64,000 nucleotides of DNA from Paenibacillus guangzhouensis (GTDB lineage: Bacteria > Bacillota > Bacilli > Paenibacillales > Paenibacillaceae), in assembly GCF_009363075.1 (NCBI RefSeq), contig NZ_CP045293.1, positions 3,596,001 to 3,660,000 of the forward strand, read 5' to 3'. The translations under genes and the position numbers were made by a program. The first letter of the stretch is position 1, and the number at the start of each line of letters is the position of its first letter. Of the stretch, positions 34,493 to 41,720 are shown piece after piece. The notes under the pieces are model-generated. The model did no database searches. It had not been told where the DNA came from and worked only from the letters and a program-made list of their open reading frames with translations.

Positions 34493-35395
34493 TTATTCTT
34501 TAATTGAACCAATCAAGACGCCCTTAACGAAATATTTCTGTATAAAAGGATAGACCATGATGATCGGCGCCGTTGCCACCATCATCGTAGCCATCGTCAA
34601 GGATTTGGTTGTTACCGTTTTCATATTCTGCAAATGCCCAGCTGCCGCCGAATCCATCTGCGACATTTGTTGAGACATGATGTTGGAATTCAATATTTGC
34701 TGAAGCTTGGTCTGGATCGGCAGCAAATCAGCATTGGAGATGAAGATACCTGGCGCAAACCAATCATTCCAATGATTGATCGCCGTGAATAGCGAGAGCG
34801 TCGCGATGACCGGACCGGACAGCGGGAGCACAATGCGAAATAAGATCCCAAAGTTCGAACATCCATCAATCGTTGCCGACTCCGATAGGCCGGCAGGCAG
34901 CCCCAGGAAGAAGGTGCGGAAGATGATCATATTCCAGACGCTGATGAGCCCTGGGATCACCATCACCCAGAACGTATTCATCATGCCCAATTCACGAATC
35001 AGAAGGAAGTAAGGAATCAATCCGCCGCTGAAGTACATGGTGATGACGCAGAAGACCATGTAGAACTTCCTTCCGACAAGCTCCTTGCGGGACATGCCGT
35101 AAGCGAAAATCGCTGTAGCTAGAATCGACAGACTCGTTCCGATCGCGGTACGCAGCACGGTAATGATGAATGCGCTTACTAATCGACGATCTTCAAAGAC
35201 CACCTGATAGTTCGCAAGCGTAAAATCCCTTGGCCAGAATGTTATGCCTCCGAGCACGGTGTCTGTGCCCGAATTGAACGAAATCACTGCCGCATTCCAG
35301 AACGGATAGAATGTCGCAAAGCCCAAAATAGACAGCGTAAAATATACGAAGAAAGAAAACGTCTTGTCTCTAAAGCTACCACTATGCATCATCAC
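34493..35395 (-). CDS. Carbohydrate ABC permease (YtcP/AraQ type)
   Basis: This is a CUT1-family inner-membrane permease of about 300 residues with six membrane segments. The EAA-like loop reads GLPAGLSESATIDGCSNFGI. It pairs with the LplB-type permease encoded 27 bases upstream. Start codons GTG 35395, ATG 35392 and ATG 35389 are all possible; ATG 35392 has the best spacing to AAAGG. No ATPase gene is in this operon, so the transporter probably uses a shared MsmX-type ATPase encoded elsewhere. Confidence 0.9.
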   Translation of the reverse strand: MMMHSGSFRDKTFSFFVYFTLSILGFATFYPFWNAAVISFNSGTDTVLGGITFWPRDFTLANYQVVFEDRRLVSAFIITVLRTAIGTSLSILATAIFAYGMSRKELVGRKFYMVFCVITMYFSGGLIPYFLLIRELGMMNTFWVMVIPGLISVWNMIIFRTFFLGLPAGLSESATIDGCSNFGILFRIVLPLSGPVIATLSLFTAINHWNDWFAPGIFISNADLLPIQTKLQQILNSNIMSQQMSQMDSAAAGHLQNMKTVTTKSLTMATMMVATAPIIMVYPFIQKYFVKGVLIGSIKE

Positions 35396-35422
35396 ATCAA
35401 CCTTTACTCCAAAATCGGATGT

Positions 35423-36340
35423 CTACCATAAGCTGTTATTCGATTTGCGTGCGATAAAATTGGCCGTTGTCAATAATCCAATACTAATGACCGCTTTGAA
35501 CAAACCTGCCGCCGTGGCGTAGGAGAATCGATTGTTCTGAATCCCAATGCGATACACATACGTATCGAGCACATCCGACACATCTCTGAGCGACGGATTC
35601 GGAGCGAGCAGCAAGATATCTTCAAACCCTGCATTCAGGAAATCTCCGATCGCTAGAATCATGAAAATAATAACGACAGGTGTGATCATGGGCAGCGTAA
35701 TCAAATAAATCTGTCTAAATCGGCTTGCGCCATCGATCGAAGCCGCCTCGTACAAATGAGGATCAATGCCTGTAATCGCTGCCAAATAGACGATTGATCC
35801 AAACCCGATTTCTTTCCACACGTTCGTCGTAATTAAGATCGACCAGAAATACTTCGGCAGGGATAGGAAATTGATTGCACTATCAGTGAGATGCAGCTTC
35901 TGCAGCAGCATATTGATGCTGCCGTTATCTACGGACAGGAGCGACATCGCAAACCCCGATACGATCACCCACGATAGAAAGTGCGGCAAATAACTGATCG
36001 TCTGAACAATTCGCTTGAATGCCATTTTCCGTACTTCATTCAGCAGTAAGGCGAGGAGAATCGGGGCCGGAAACCCAATACATAACTTCAATAGACCGAT
36101 GACGATCGTATTACGCATAATCTGACCGAACTCTGGCGCGTTAAAGAACATCTCAAAATGACGAAATCCAACCCAGGAGCTATCAAAGAAGCCCTTGAAA
36201 ATGCTATAGTCCTGAAAGGCCATGAGCACGCCATACATCGGAATGTAGCTGAATATGAAAATAAACAGAATAGCTGGAACAACCATAATCTGAAGATCCC
36301 ATTGTCTAAAAAACCGTCTCGTAGTCCCTCTGTTGTTCAT
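35423..36340 (-). CDS. Carbohydrate ABC permease (LplB type)
   Basis: The 305-residue permease has an N-terminal charged segment, six membrane segments and the EAA loop LYEAASIDGASRFRQIYLIT. MYGVLMAFQDYSIFKGFFDS is the usual LplB/UgpA signature of Paenibacillus uptake systems. GAGGGGC precedes ATG 36340. It is the third gene of the operon, 29 bases after GH4, and forms a heterodimeric channel with the next permease. Confidence 0.92.
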   Translation of the reverse strand: MNNRGTTRRFFRQWDLQIMVVPAILFIFIFSYIPMYGVLMAFQDYSIFKGFFDSSWVGFRHFEMFFNAPEFGQIMRNTIVIGLLKLCIGFPAPILLALLLNEVRKMAFKRIVQTISYLPHFLSWVIVSGFAMSLLSVDNGSINMLLQKLHLTDSAINFLSLPKYFWSILITTNVWKEIGFGSIVYLAAITGIDPHLYEAASIDGASRFRQIYLITLPMITPVVIIFMILAIGDFLNAGFEDILLLAPNPSLRDVSDVLDTYVYRIGIQNNRFSYATAAGLFKAVISIGLLTTANFIARKSNNSLW

Positions 36341-36369
36341 CCTTCATGCCCCTCTCACGTCGCTCGCCT

Positions 36370-37671
36370 TTAGGAAAAGAACCGAGGCAAAAAGTGTTTG
36401 TTCTGAGCGAGCATCTCATCCAGCATCGGCTCTGCAATATTCGCTGAAGGCACGAGCGGGTGGTGGGACAATGCGAGCAGAGCAAGACTGCGATCCCCAT
36501 GCACAGCCGCTTCGATGGCGAGCTGCTCATACGTCTTCACCGCATGAATGAGCCCCTTCACCGCAAGTGGCACATTCGATACCGGCAGCGGAATTGGCCC
36601 CTGCTTCGTTACGACACAATTGACTTCAATGCAAGCATCCGGTGGCAAGAAGTCAAGAATGTTCCCATTCAGCACATTCAACGTCTGAATATCGCGTGTG
36701 TCATTGTACAAGGATTTCATGAGTCGTACCGCCGCTTCCGAGTAATAGGCCCCTCCGCGCTGCTCCAGCTGCTTCGGCTTTTCCGATAGATTTGGGTCCT
36801 GATATAATGTGAAGAGTTCATCCTCAAGTCGTTTCACCACTTCTGCACGCGTACCTTCTCTAGCCGACGTCTCGATCTGATCTTCGAGCATCTCTTTTTG
36901 CAAATAGAAATATTTCAAATAATACGACGGGATGGCGCCCAGCGCTCGAATCAAATCCTTATTCCAAGACGATTGTGGAACATTCTTGCCGGTATAGCCC
37001 TCATGCTCGCCGAGCATCCCTTCGAGCTTCGATTCGCCGTCAATTCGGACTTGAGTCACCCAGTGCAAGTGGTTCAGCCCCACGAACTCTGCATAGATAT
37101 GTTCAGCTGGTACATCATACAAATCCATTAACCATTTGTAGATGCCTGTTGGCGCATTGCATAGGCCAATTGCTCGAATCTTCGAATGCTTGTTAATCGC
37201 CTCTGTGACCATCCCCGCAGGATTCGTGAAATTGAGCATCCATGCATCTGGGCAGATCTCTTCCATATCCTTACAGATATCAAGCAATGCCGGGATCGTC
37301 CGCAGCGCCTTCATCATCCCACCTGGTCCCGTCGTTTCTTGCCCAATCACACCGTATTTGAGCGGAATCGTCTCATCCCAGATCCGGGCTTGCAGCAGTC
37401 CGACACGCATTTGCGTCGATACGAAATCTGCCCCCTTGAGCGCTTCACGGCGGTCCAGCGTGAGATGCACAGCGATCGGAAGATTCGCTCGCTCGACCAT
37501 TCGCTGGGCGAGCTTCCCGACGATGTCGAGCTTATGCTTGCCTTCCGGAATATCAACGAGCCACACCTCCGTCACAGGGAATTCTTTGTAGTTTAGTATG
37601 AAGCCTTCGATTAACTCCGGCGTGTAGGATGAACCGCCACCCATGACCGCTACTTTCAATCGTCTAGTCAA
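36370..37671 (-). CDS. Glycoside hydrolase family 4 (6-phospho-beta-glucosidase-like)
   Basis: The 433-residue enzyme begins with the NAD-binding motif AVMGGGSSYTPELIEGFI. It has MLNFTNPAGMVTEA, the metal-ligand Cys in AIGLCNAPTGIY and a His in VGLNHLHWV, which are hallmarks of GH4 (NAD+ and Mn2+ dependent, redox-elimination mechanism). TTG 37671 follows AAAGGAG by 9 bases and overlaps the kinase stop by 8 bases. Sequence style is nearest to 6-phospho-beta-glucosidases. In this operon it would split an imported, phosphorylated disaccharide. Other GH4 specificities are possible. Confidence 0.9.
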   Translation of the reverse strand: MTRRLKVAVMGGGSSYTPELIEGFILNYKEFPVTEVWLVDIPEGKHKLDIVGKLAQRMVERANLPIAVHLTLDRREALKGADFVSTQMRVGLLQARIWDETIPLKYGVIGQETTGPGGMMKALRTIPALLDICKDMEEICPDAWMLNFTNPAGMVTEAINKHSKIRAIGLCNAPTGIYKWLMDLYDVPAEHIYAEFVGLNHLHWVTQVRIDGESKLEGMLGEHEGYTGKNVPQSSWNKDLIRALGAIPSYYLKYFYLQKEMLEDQIETSAREGTRAEVVKRLEDELFTLYQDPNLSEKPKQLEQRGGAYYSEAAVRLMKSLYNDTRDIQTLNVLNGNILDFLPPDACIEVNCVVTKQGPIPLPVSNVPLAVKGLIHAVKTYEQLAIEAAVHGDRSLALLALSHHPLVPSANIAEPMLDEMLAQNKHFLPRFFS

Positions 37672-38650
37672 CGTGAACCACTCCTTTAAGATGTTTGATG
37701 AATCGAAGCTGCATATAGATGTCATCGGTTATCGTAAGTCCGTCCCAATCCATCGCGAGCAGGACAGCTCCAACGACGGGTTCCATGTCCAGTGTCCGCA
37801 GCTGACAATTCGGAGCCGCCTTGCGTACCTCTTCGAGAATGTAAGGATGGATAAATTGCGCATCCCCTTTAGTAATAATACTGCCTGCCAGCACAAGATC
37901 GAACGTTTCCTGCTGCATACCGAGCTTCTCAATGACCGCCTTCGCCGACAATCCTAGTTCCGTGCCTTGCACGCGTAGAATGCTTAACGCGATCTCATCG
38001 CCGACCGCCGCAGCCGAGAATAATAACGGGGCAAGTGCCGAAGGCGCCTCCATGCCATGGTCTAAAAAGTTATGGAACATCTGCTCTACCGAATCATAGC
38101 CCAGCTGATCTAATATGAGCGGCGTCAACACTGTCGCTTCGCTTCGGCCTTCCCAAGAGCGAATGACGGAACGGAACGCTTCGATCGCAAGCTCTCTGCC
38201 TCCGCCAAAATCGCCGTAGGGGTACCCGAACCCTCCGCATTGCAGCATTGCGCCCTGCGGATTAATCCCCGCACAATTCATGCCTGTACCGCAGATGACC
38301 ACAACACCATACGGCCTCATCGTCCCAGCTCTCAGCGCACTGATCGTATCGCATACAATCTCATACCTCGGGAAGCCCAGCGACTTGATCATGGGTCTCA
38401 AGATCTGAAAATCCGCCTCTCGATCTGCCCCTGCTAAGCCGAACCCTGCGTAACGAATGTGTTCCGGTGCGAGCCCCGCTTCTTGCAGTGCTAGACTCGT
38501 CGCTTCTTGAATATTCCGCCTGGCCATCTCCTCTTGAATCTGATGGTTACCAGGTCCGCTGTGACCGCTCGCGATCATTCGCCCTTCTGAATCCGTGATG
38601 ACGGCAAGTGTCTTACTGCCACCGGCATCTACACCTAGGTAATATCCCAC
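37664..38650 (-). CDS. BadF/BadG-type ATPase, probable N-acetylglucosamine kinase
   Basis: The protein (about 328 residues) has the actin-like ATPase motifs YYLGVDAGGSKTLAVITDSE, DTISALRAGT and VVICGTGMNCAGI. A sugar-binding-like GGFGYPYGDFGGGRELAIEA segment matches bacterial GlcNAc kinases of the BcrAD/BadF family. GTG 38650 is 6 bases from GGAGAG and fits the usual family N-terminus; ATG 38665 is the alternative. It is the first gene of the six-gene operon, preceded by two LacI operators. It would phosphorylate GlcNAc or an amino-sugar disaccharide at O6. Confidence 0.85.
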   Translation of the reverse strand: MGYYLGVDAGGSKTLAVITDSEGRMIASGHSGPGNHQIQEEMARRNIQEATSLALQEAGLAPEHIRYAGFGLAGADREADFQILRPMIKSLGFPRYEIVCDTISALRAGTMRPYGVVVICGTGMNCAGINPQGAMLQCGGFGYPYGDFGGGRELAIEAFRSVIRSWEGRSEATVLTPLILDQLGYDSVEQMFHNFLDHGMEAPSALAPLLFSAAAVGDEIALSILRVQGTELGLSAKAVIEKLGMQQETFDLVLAGSIITKGDAQFIHPYILEEVRKAAPNCQLRTLDMEPVVGAVLLAMDWDGLTITDDIYMQLRFIKHLKGVVHVD

Positions 38651-38683
38651 ACCTGTCTCTCCCATCCTGATAAAATATTCAAA

Positions 38684-38705
38684 TAATTATAAACGTTTAT
38701 AATTA
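38684..38705. promoter_or_regulatory. LacI operator O3
   Basis: A perfect 22-bp palindrome centred on TATAAACGTTTATA lies 33 bases before the kinase start codon. Confidence 0.82.
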
Positions 38706-38714
38706 AATTTCAAA

Positions 38715-38741
38715 AAATAAAGAGTGTCTCACTCTTTATTT
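38715..38741 (-). terminator. Terminator-like hairpin in the operon leader
   Basis: AAATAAAGAGTG and CACTCTTTATTT form a perfect 12-bp stem with loop TCT. On the minus strand the right arm runs into TTTTTTG. It lies between operators O3 and O4, downstream of the operon promoter and upstream of the first gene, where it could act as an attenuator. Confidence 0.7.
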
Positions 38742-38802
38742 CAAACCAAATGATTCAGCATTCACCGAAGAACCTTTTACAAGGATTTATTTATAATTTT
38801 AT

Positions 38803-38816
38803 TATAAACGTTTATA
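38803..38816. promoter_or_regulatory. LacI operator O4
   Basis: The perfect palindrome TATAAACGTTTATA lies just downstream of the operon promoter, at about +6 to +19. Confidence 0.8.
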
Positions 38817-38828
38817 TTTTATGACCAT

Positions 38829-38857
38829 ATTCTAATGAAGTAACGCCATGGTGTCAA
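38829..38857 (-). promoter_or_regulatory. Promoter of the amino-sugar operon
   Basis: On the minus strand TTGACA (-35) and TAGAAT (-10) are separated by exactly 17 bp, a near-consensus sigma-A promoter. O4 follows the expected start. Confidence 0.75.
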
Positions 38858-38885
38858 TCCTTTTCTTCGACAAGCTTGTCCGATG

Positions 38886-38920
38886 ATTTGGCTAGTCATG
38901 TCGAATCATGCTAACCAAAT
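38886..38920. repeat. Inverted repeat upstream of the FMN reductase gene
   Basis: ATTTGGCTAG and CTAACCAAAT match at 9 of 10 positions around a 15-base centre. It may be a regulator site or a structured RNA. The region 38858-39054 has no gene I can support. Confidence 0.35.
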
Positions 38921-39054
38921 TAAAGTACATTGCTTTTATTTATTTAATATGATATTGTTACTAATGTCAGCTAAGATTTTTACGGTTAGTGCAGTCATAA
39001 TTGGGTATTCTAGTAACGTGATTTGGGAAACAAAACCTGAGGAGGTCATTCGTC

Positions 39055-39594
39055 ATGTCCAAATTAAACATCGGAATTATTCTAGGAAGCACACGCCAAG
39101 GTCGATTAAGCCCACAAGTTGGTGAATGGATTAAGAAAATTGCAGATGGACGCGGAGATGCGAATTATGAGATCGTAGATATCGCAGACTATAAACTGCC
39201 ACTACTCGGAGAAGTAGATGCAACAGAACAAGCAACAGCTTGGAATGAGAAGTTATCTACGTTAGACGGCTTTGTATTTATCGTTCAGGAATATAACCAC
39301 AGTATTACAGGCGCACTTAAGAACGCACTCGATTATGCACGCGAAGCTTGGAATAACAAAGCAGCAGGGATCGTTAGTTACGGTTCTGTAGGCGGTGCTC
39401 GTGCAGCTGAGCATTTGCGCGGCATCCTCGGCGAATTGTCTGTCGCAGACGTTCGCGTTCACCCAGCCTTATCCCTGTTCACAGATTTCGAGAATGGATC
39501 TGTCTTCAAACCAGCTGACCTGCATTTAACGAATGTCAATGGTATGCTTGATCAAGTACTTGCATGGAGCGGTGCATTGAAGACTTTGCGTTAA
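39055..39594 (+). CDS. NADPH-dependent FMN reductase / azoreductase family protein
   Basis: The 179-residue flavodoxin-fold protein starts with the FMN phosphate loop (IGIILGSTRQGRLSPQVGEW). It has VFIVQEYNHSITGALKNALD and GIVSYGSVGGARAAEHLRGI, which are signatures of the YhdA/Azr group of NAD(P)H:FMN or azo/quinone reductases. It probably reduces quinones, azo compounds or flavin in the cytoplasm. AGGAGG is 9 bases before the ATG. It is a single gene closed by a strong terminator. Confidence 0.9.
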   Translation: MSKLNIGIILGSTRQGRLSPQVGEWIKKIADGRGDANYEIVDIADYKLPLLGEVDATEQATAWNEKLSTLDGFVFIVQEYNHSITGALKNALDYAREAWNNKAAGIVSYGSVGGARAAEHLRGILGELSVADVRVHPALSLFTDFENGSVFKPADLHLTNVNGMLDQVLAWSGALKTLR

Positions 39595-39602
39595 GATAGA
39601 TG

Positions 39603-39647
39603 AAGGCCCATCCCTAGCACAATAAGGGGATGGGCCTTTTTTTCAAC
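39603..39647 (+). terminator. Rho-independent terminator of the FMN reductase gene
   Basis: AAGGCCCATCCC and GGGATGGGCCTT form a 12-bp stem followed by a T-run. Confidence 0.9.
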
Positions 39648-39653
39648 GGAGTC

Positions 39654-41327
39654 TTAGGAATACTTCCTTGTACTTAGCCGCTTGCTGAACACAGGATAGA
39701 TTAAGGTAGACACAAGCGCCACCACCGTCATCAATGCGCCTGCCATATCCAACGTCATCATCGTGTACACGAGATAGAAGATCGGGGTGATTAATACCAA
39801 TCCCGGTACAGCAAATAACGCTGCAAGCCACGTCCATCGTTCTTCTCTGCACCGGAATGAAATATTGATCCCGATGAGACTGAACACGAAAGGCCAGAAC
39901 ATGAGATAGCTTCCACCCGGCAGCAGGAATGCCGCCGCCACGCCAAACAGTAACCACAAGAACAAAATACTCGCCCATACATTCTCCGTACGGACATAAC
40001 GCGAGAGCCAACGATACAAGCCGATGGTGATCAACGCAGTTATCGCGAGCAACCCGATCAGATAATACACACTAATATGAGATTTCGTTAGAATATCCGT
40101 ATATCGTTCGCTCGACACATTCGACGGAATGAAACGCCACAGCAAAGGAATGACCCCATACACGAAGCCCAGACTGCCTATTGGAATCAGGATACCGCCC
40201 ATCATCCCCCGAACCGTTAATCGATGTTGTCGGAACCCGTGCCATAAAGTGAGCACAAACAACAAGGCACCAAGCGCAATGAATCCAATTGCCCAAGACT
40301 GAGGATAGCTGACCATATGCCAACCGAACACATTAAAATAAATCCGATCTTCTTGCCGCACCTCGTTTAAATCAAGTTGGCCGAAGTGACGTGATAAGCT
40401 CAACATGTATTCCCCATGATGCTGAAGGCTGCTCCGATCCAAGTTCTCGGGCGTATCCGTAGGACTGTGGTACGCGTCTAACCCCATCCCGAAGGCAAAA
40501 TTCATGCCAGGCAGTCCGCCCTGCTTAAATATCGTAAGGTCGGTGTCATTGGGCATTAGCTTATATACGTTATATATGAGCGAATACGCAATAGGCTGCT
40601 GCGCGGCTTTCATGAATTCTTGGATGATCCACCCGTTCTGCTCACTCGTCTCGAACATAAAGACGGGGCCTTTATTTCCCCGTGCCTCAAAATTGAGTAC
40701 CAATCCGACATCTTGAACCCATGGATGATCCTGAATAAATGCTTTGGCCCCGAGCATCCCCATTTCCTCCCCATCCGTCATGAGCAGAATGAGATCATTC
40801 TTTAAAGGCTGCCCTGCTTGAATCGCTCGGACCGTCTCCAGCATCGCTGCAATCCCAGCGCCATCATCTCCTGCTCCAGGACCCTCGGGTACCGAATCGT
40901 AATGTGCAGCAATCATTAATGCCTTGCTGGAATCCGTACCCGGTATGCGCGTAACAATATTCTCAATATTCCCTGATAAATCGTATGTTTCCGTGGCGTG
41001 CGAACTCACCGTAGCCTTTTGTATTTCGGGTTGGTAACCGAGCAGACGAAGTTCAGAAATCAGATAATCCCGAACCTCCGCATGACTGGCGCTTTCGATC
41101 GGATGCGGGTTCTTCGCGATGACCTTCAACTTCTCAAGGGCCCGCTCCGCCGAGAATTGATCTGCAGGCGCATCGATCCCAACCGACTTCGGTGCCTGAA
41201 TTTGCAACATGCCAACAAATACGGAAGCTGCGATCAACACGAAGATACTTATACGCCTGAACCATGTAACCCATCGCATAGGGGTCTGCTGTGAAGTCAC
41301 TGGCGAGATTGGTTGATTCGAATTCAC
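39654..41327 (-). CDS. Membrane-bound M28 family metallopeptidase
   Basis: The 557-residue protein has an N-terminal membrane anchor (28-45) and then an M28 aminopeptidase domain with zinc ligands in AAHYDSVPEGPGAGDDGAGI, LMTDGEEMGMLGAKAF and the late DAYHSPTDTPENL. About seven membrane segments follow after residue 330. It resembles the extracytoplasmic M28 peptidases with polytopic tails found in Bacillales. The catalytic domain should face outward. GTG 41327 follows AGGAGG by 7 bases. The gene stands alone. Confidence 0.88.
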   Translation of the reverse strand: MNSNQPISPVTSQQTPMRWVTWFRRISIFVLIAASVFVGMLQIQAPKSVGIDAPADQFSAERALEKLKVIAKNPHPIESASHAEVRDYLISELRLLGYQPEIQKATVSSHATETYDLSGNIENIVTRIPGTDSSKALMIAAHYDSVPEGPGAGDDGAGIAAMLETVRAIQAGQPLKNDLILLMTDGEEMGMLGAKAFIQDHPWVQDVGLVLNFEARGNKGPVFMFETSEQNGWIIQEFMKAAQQPIAYSLIYNVYKLMPNDTDLTIFKQGGLPGMNFAFGMGLDAYHSPTDTPENLDRSSLQHHGEYMLSLSRHFGQLDLNEVRQEDRIYFNVFGWHMVSYPQSWAIGFIALGALLFVLTLWHGFRQHRLTVRGMMGGILIPIGSLGFVYGVIPLLWRFIPSNVSSERYTDILTKSHISVYYLIGLLAITALITIGLYRWLSRYVRTENVWASILFLWLLFGVAAAFLLPGGSYLMFWPFVFSLIGINISFRCREERWTWLAALFAVPGLVLITPIFYLVYTMMTLDMAGALMTVVALVSTLIYPVFSKRLSTRKYS

Positions 41328-41452
41328 ATAATATCCTCCTCATGAAAATAATGGAAAACATTTCAATGATTTCATCATAGCATATTTAACCTATAGCGTG
41401 AATTCCAGCGTCAGACTTGTGAAGAAGGGACAGATTCTGTCGTTCATTGATC

Positions 41453-41639
41453 CTAACGAATCCAGGCAACCTTATTTGATCTTGAAATAGCTAATTTCAT
41501 CTATAACGAACCGCATTAACGCTATTTATCGAAAAAGGTGGTAATTTCAGCAAAAATCAGCGTTATAACGCCGATACGATTCGTTAGCGGTACGGAAGCA
41601 GCATTTTCGCAGAAATAAGGACATTCAGATTCGTTAGCG
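41453..41639. repeat. Intergenic array of four units, two inverted and two direct, 50 bp apart
   Basis: CTAACGAATC (41453) and a TAACGAACC unit (41504) are 50 bp apart in one orientation. GATTCGTTAGCG occurs at 41578 and 41628, also 50 bp apart, in the other. The region 41328-41650 is otherwise non-coding as far as I can see. Confidence 0.65.
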
Positions 41640-41654
41640 TAACCTCCTGCTAAT

Positions 41655-41690
41655 AAAAAAGGACTCAAGCACACTACTGCGCTTAAGCCC
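41655..41690 (-). terminator. Terminator of the UbiD-family gene
   Basis: On minus-strand RNA GGGCTTAAGC pairs fully with GCTTGAGTCC through two G-U pairs, followed by six Us. The plus strand has mismatches there, so the signal is for the minus strand. Confidence 0.8.
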
Positions 41691-41720
41691 TCTTATCTAC
41701 CATTTCAACGGATTCTGCAA

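Noticed and set aside
30113-38816. CcpA catabolite-responsive elements
   Set aside because: The AAACGTTT palindromes share the LacI-family centre, but their TATA flanks and exact repetition around a local LacI gene fit that regulator better than the usual TGNAAACGNTTNCA pattern.
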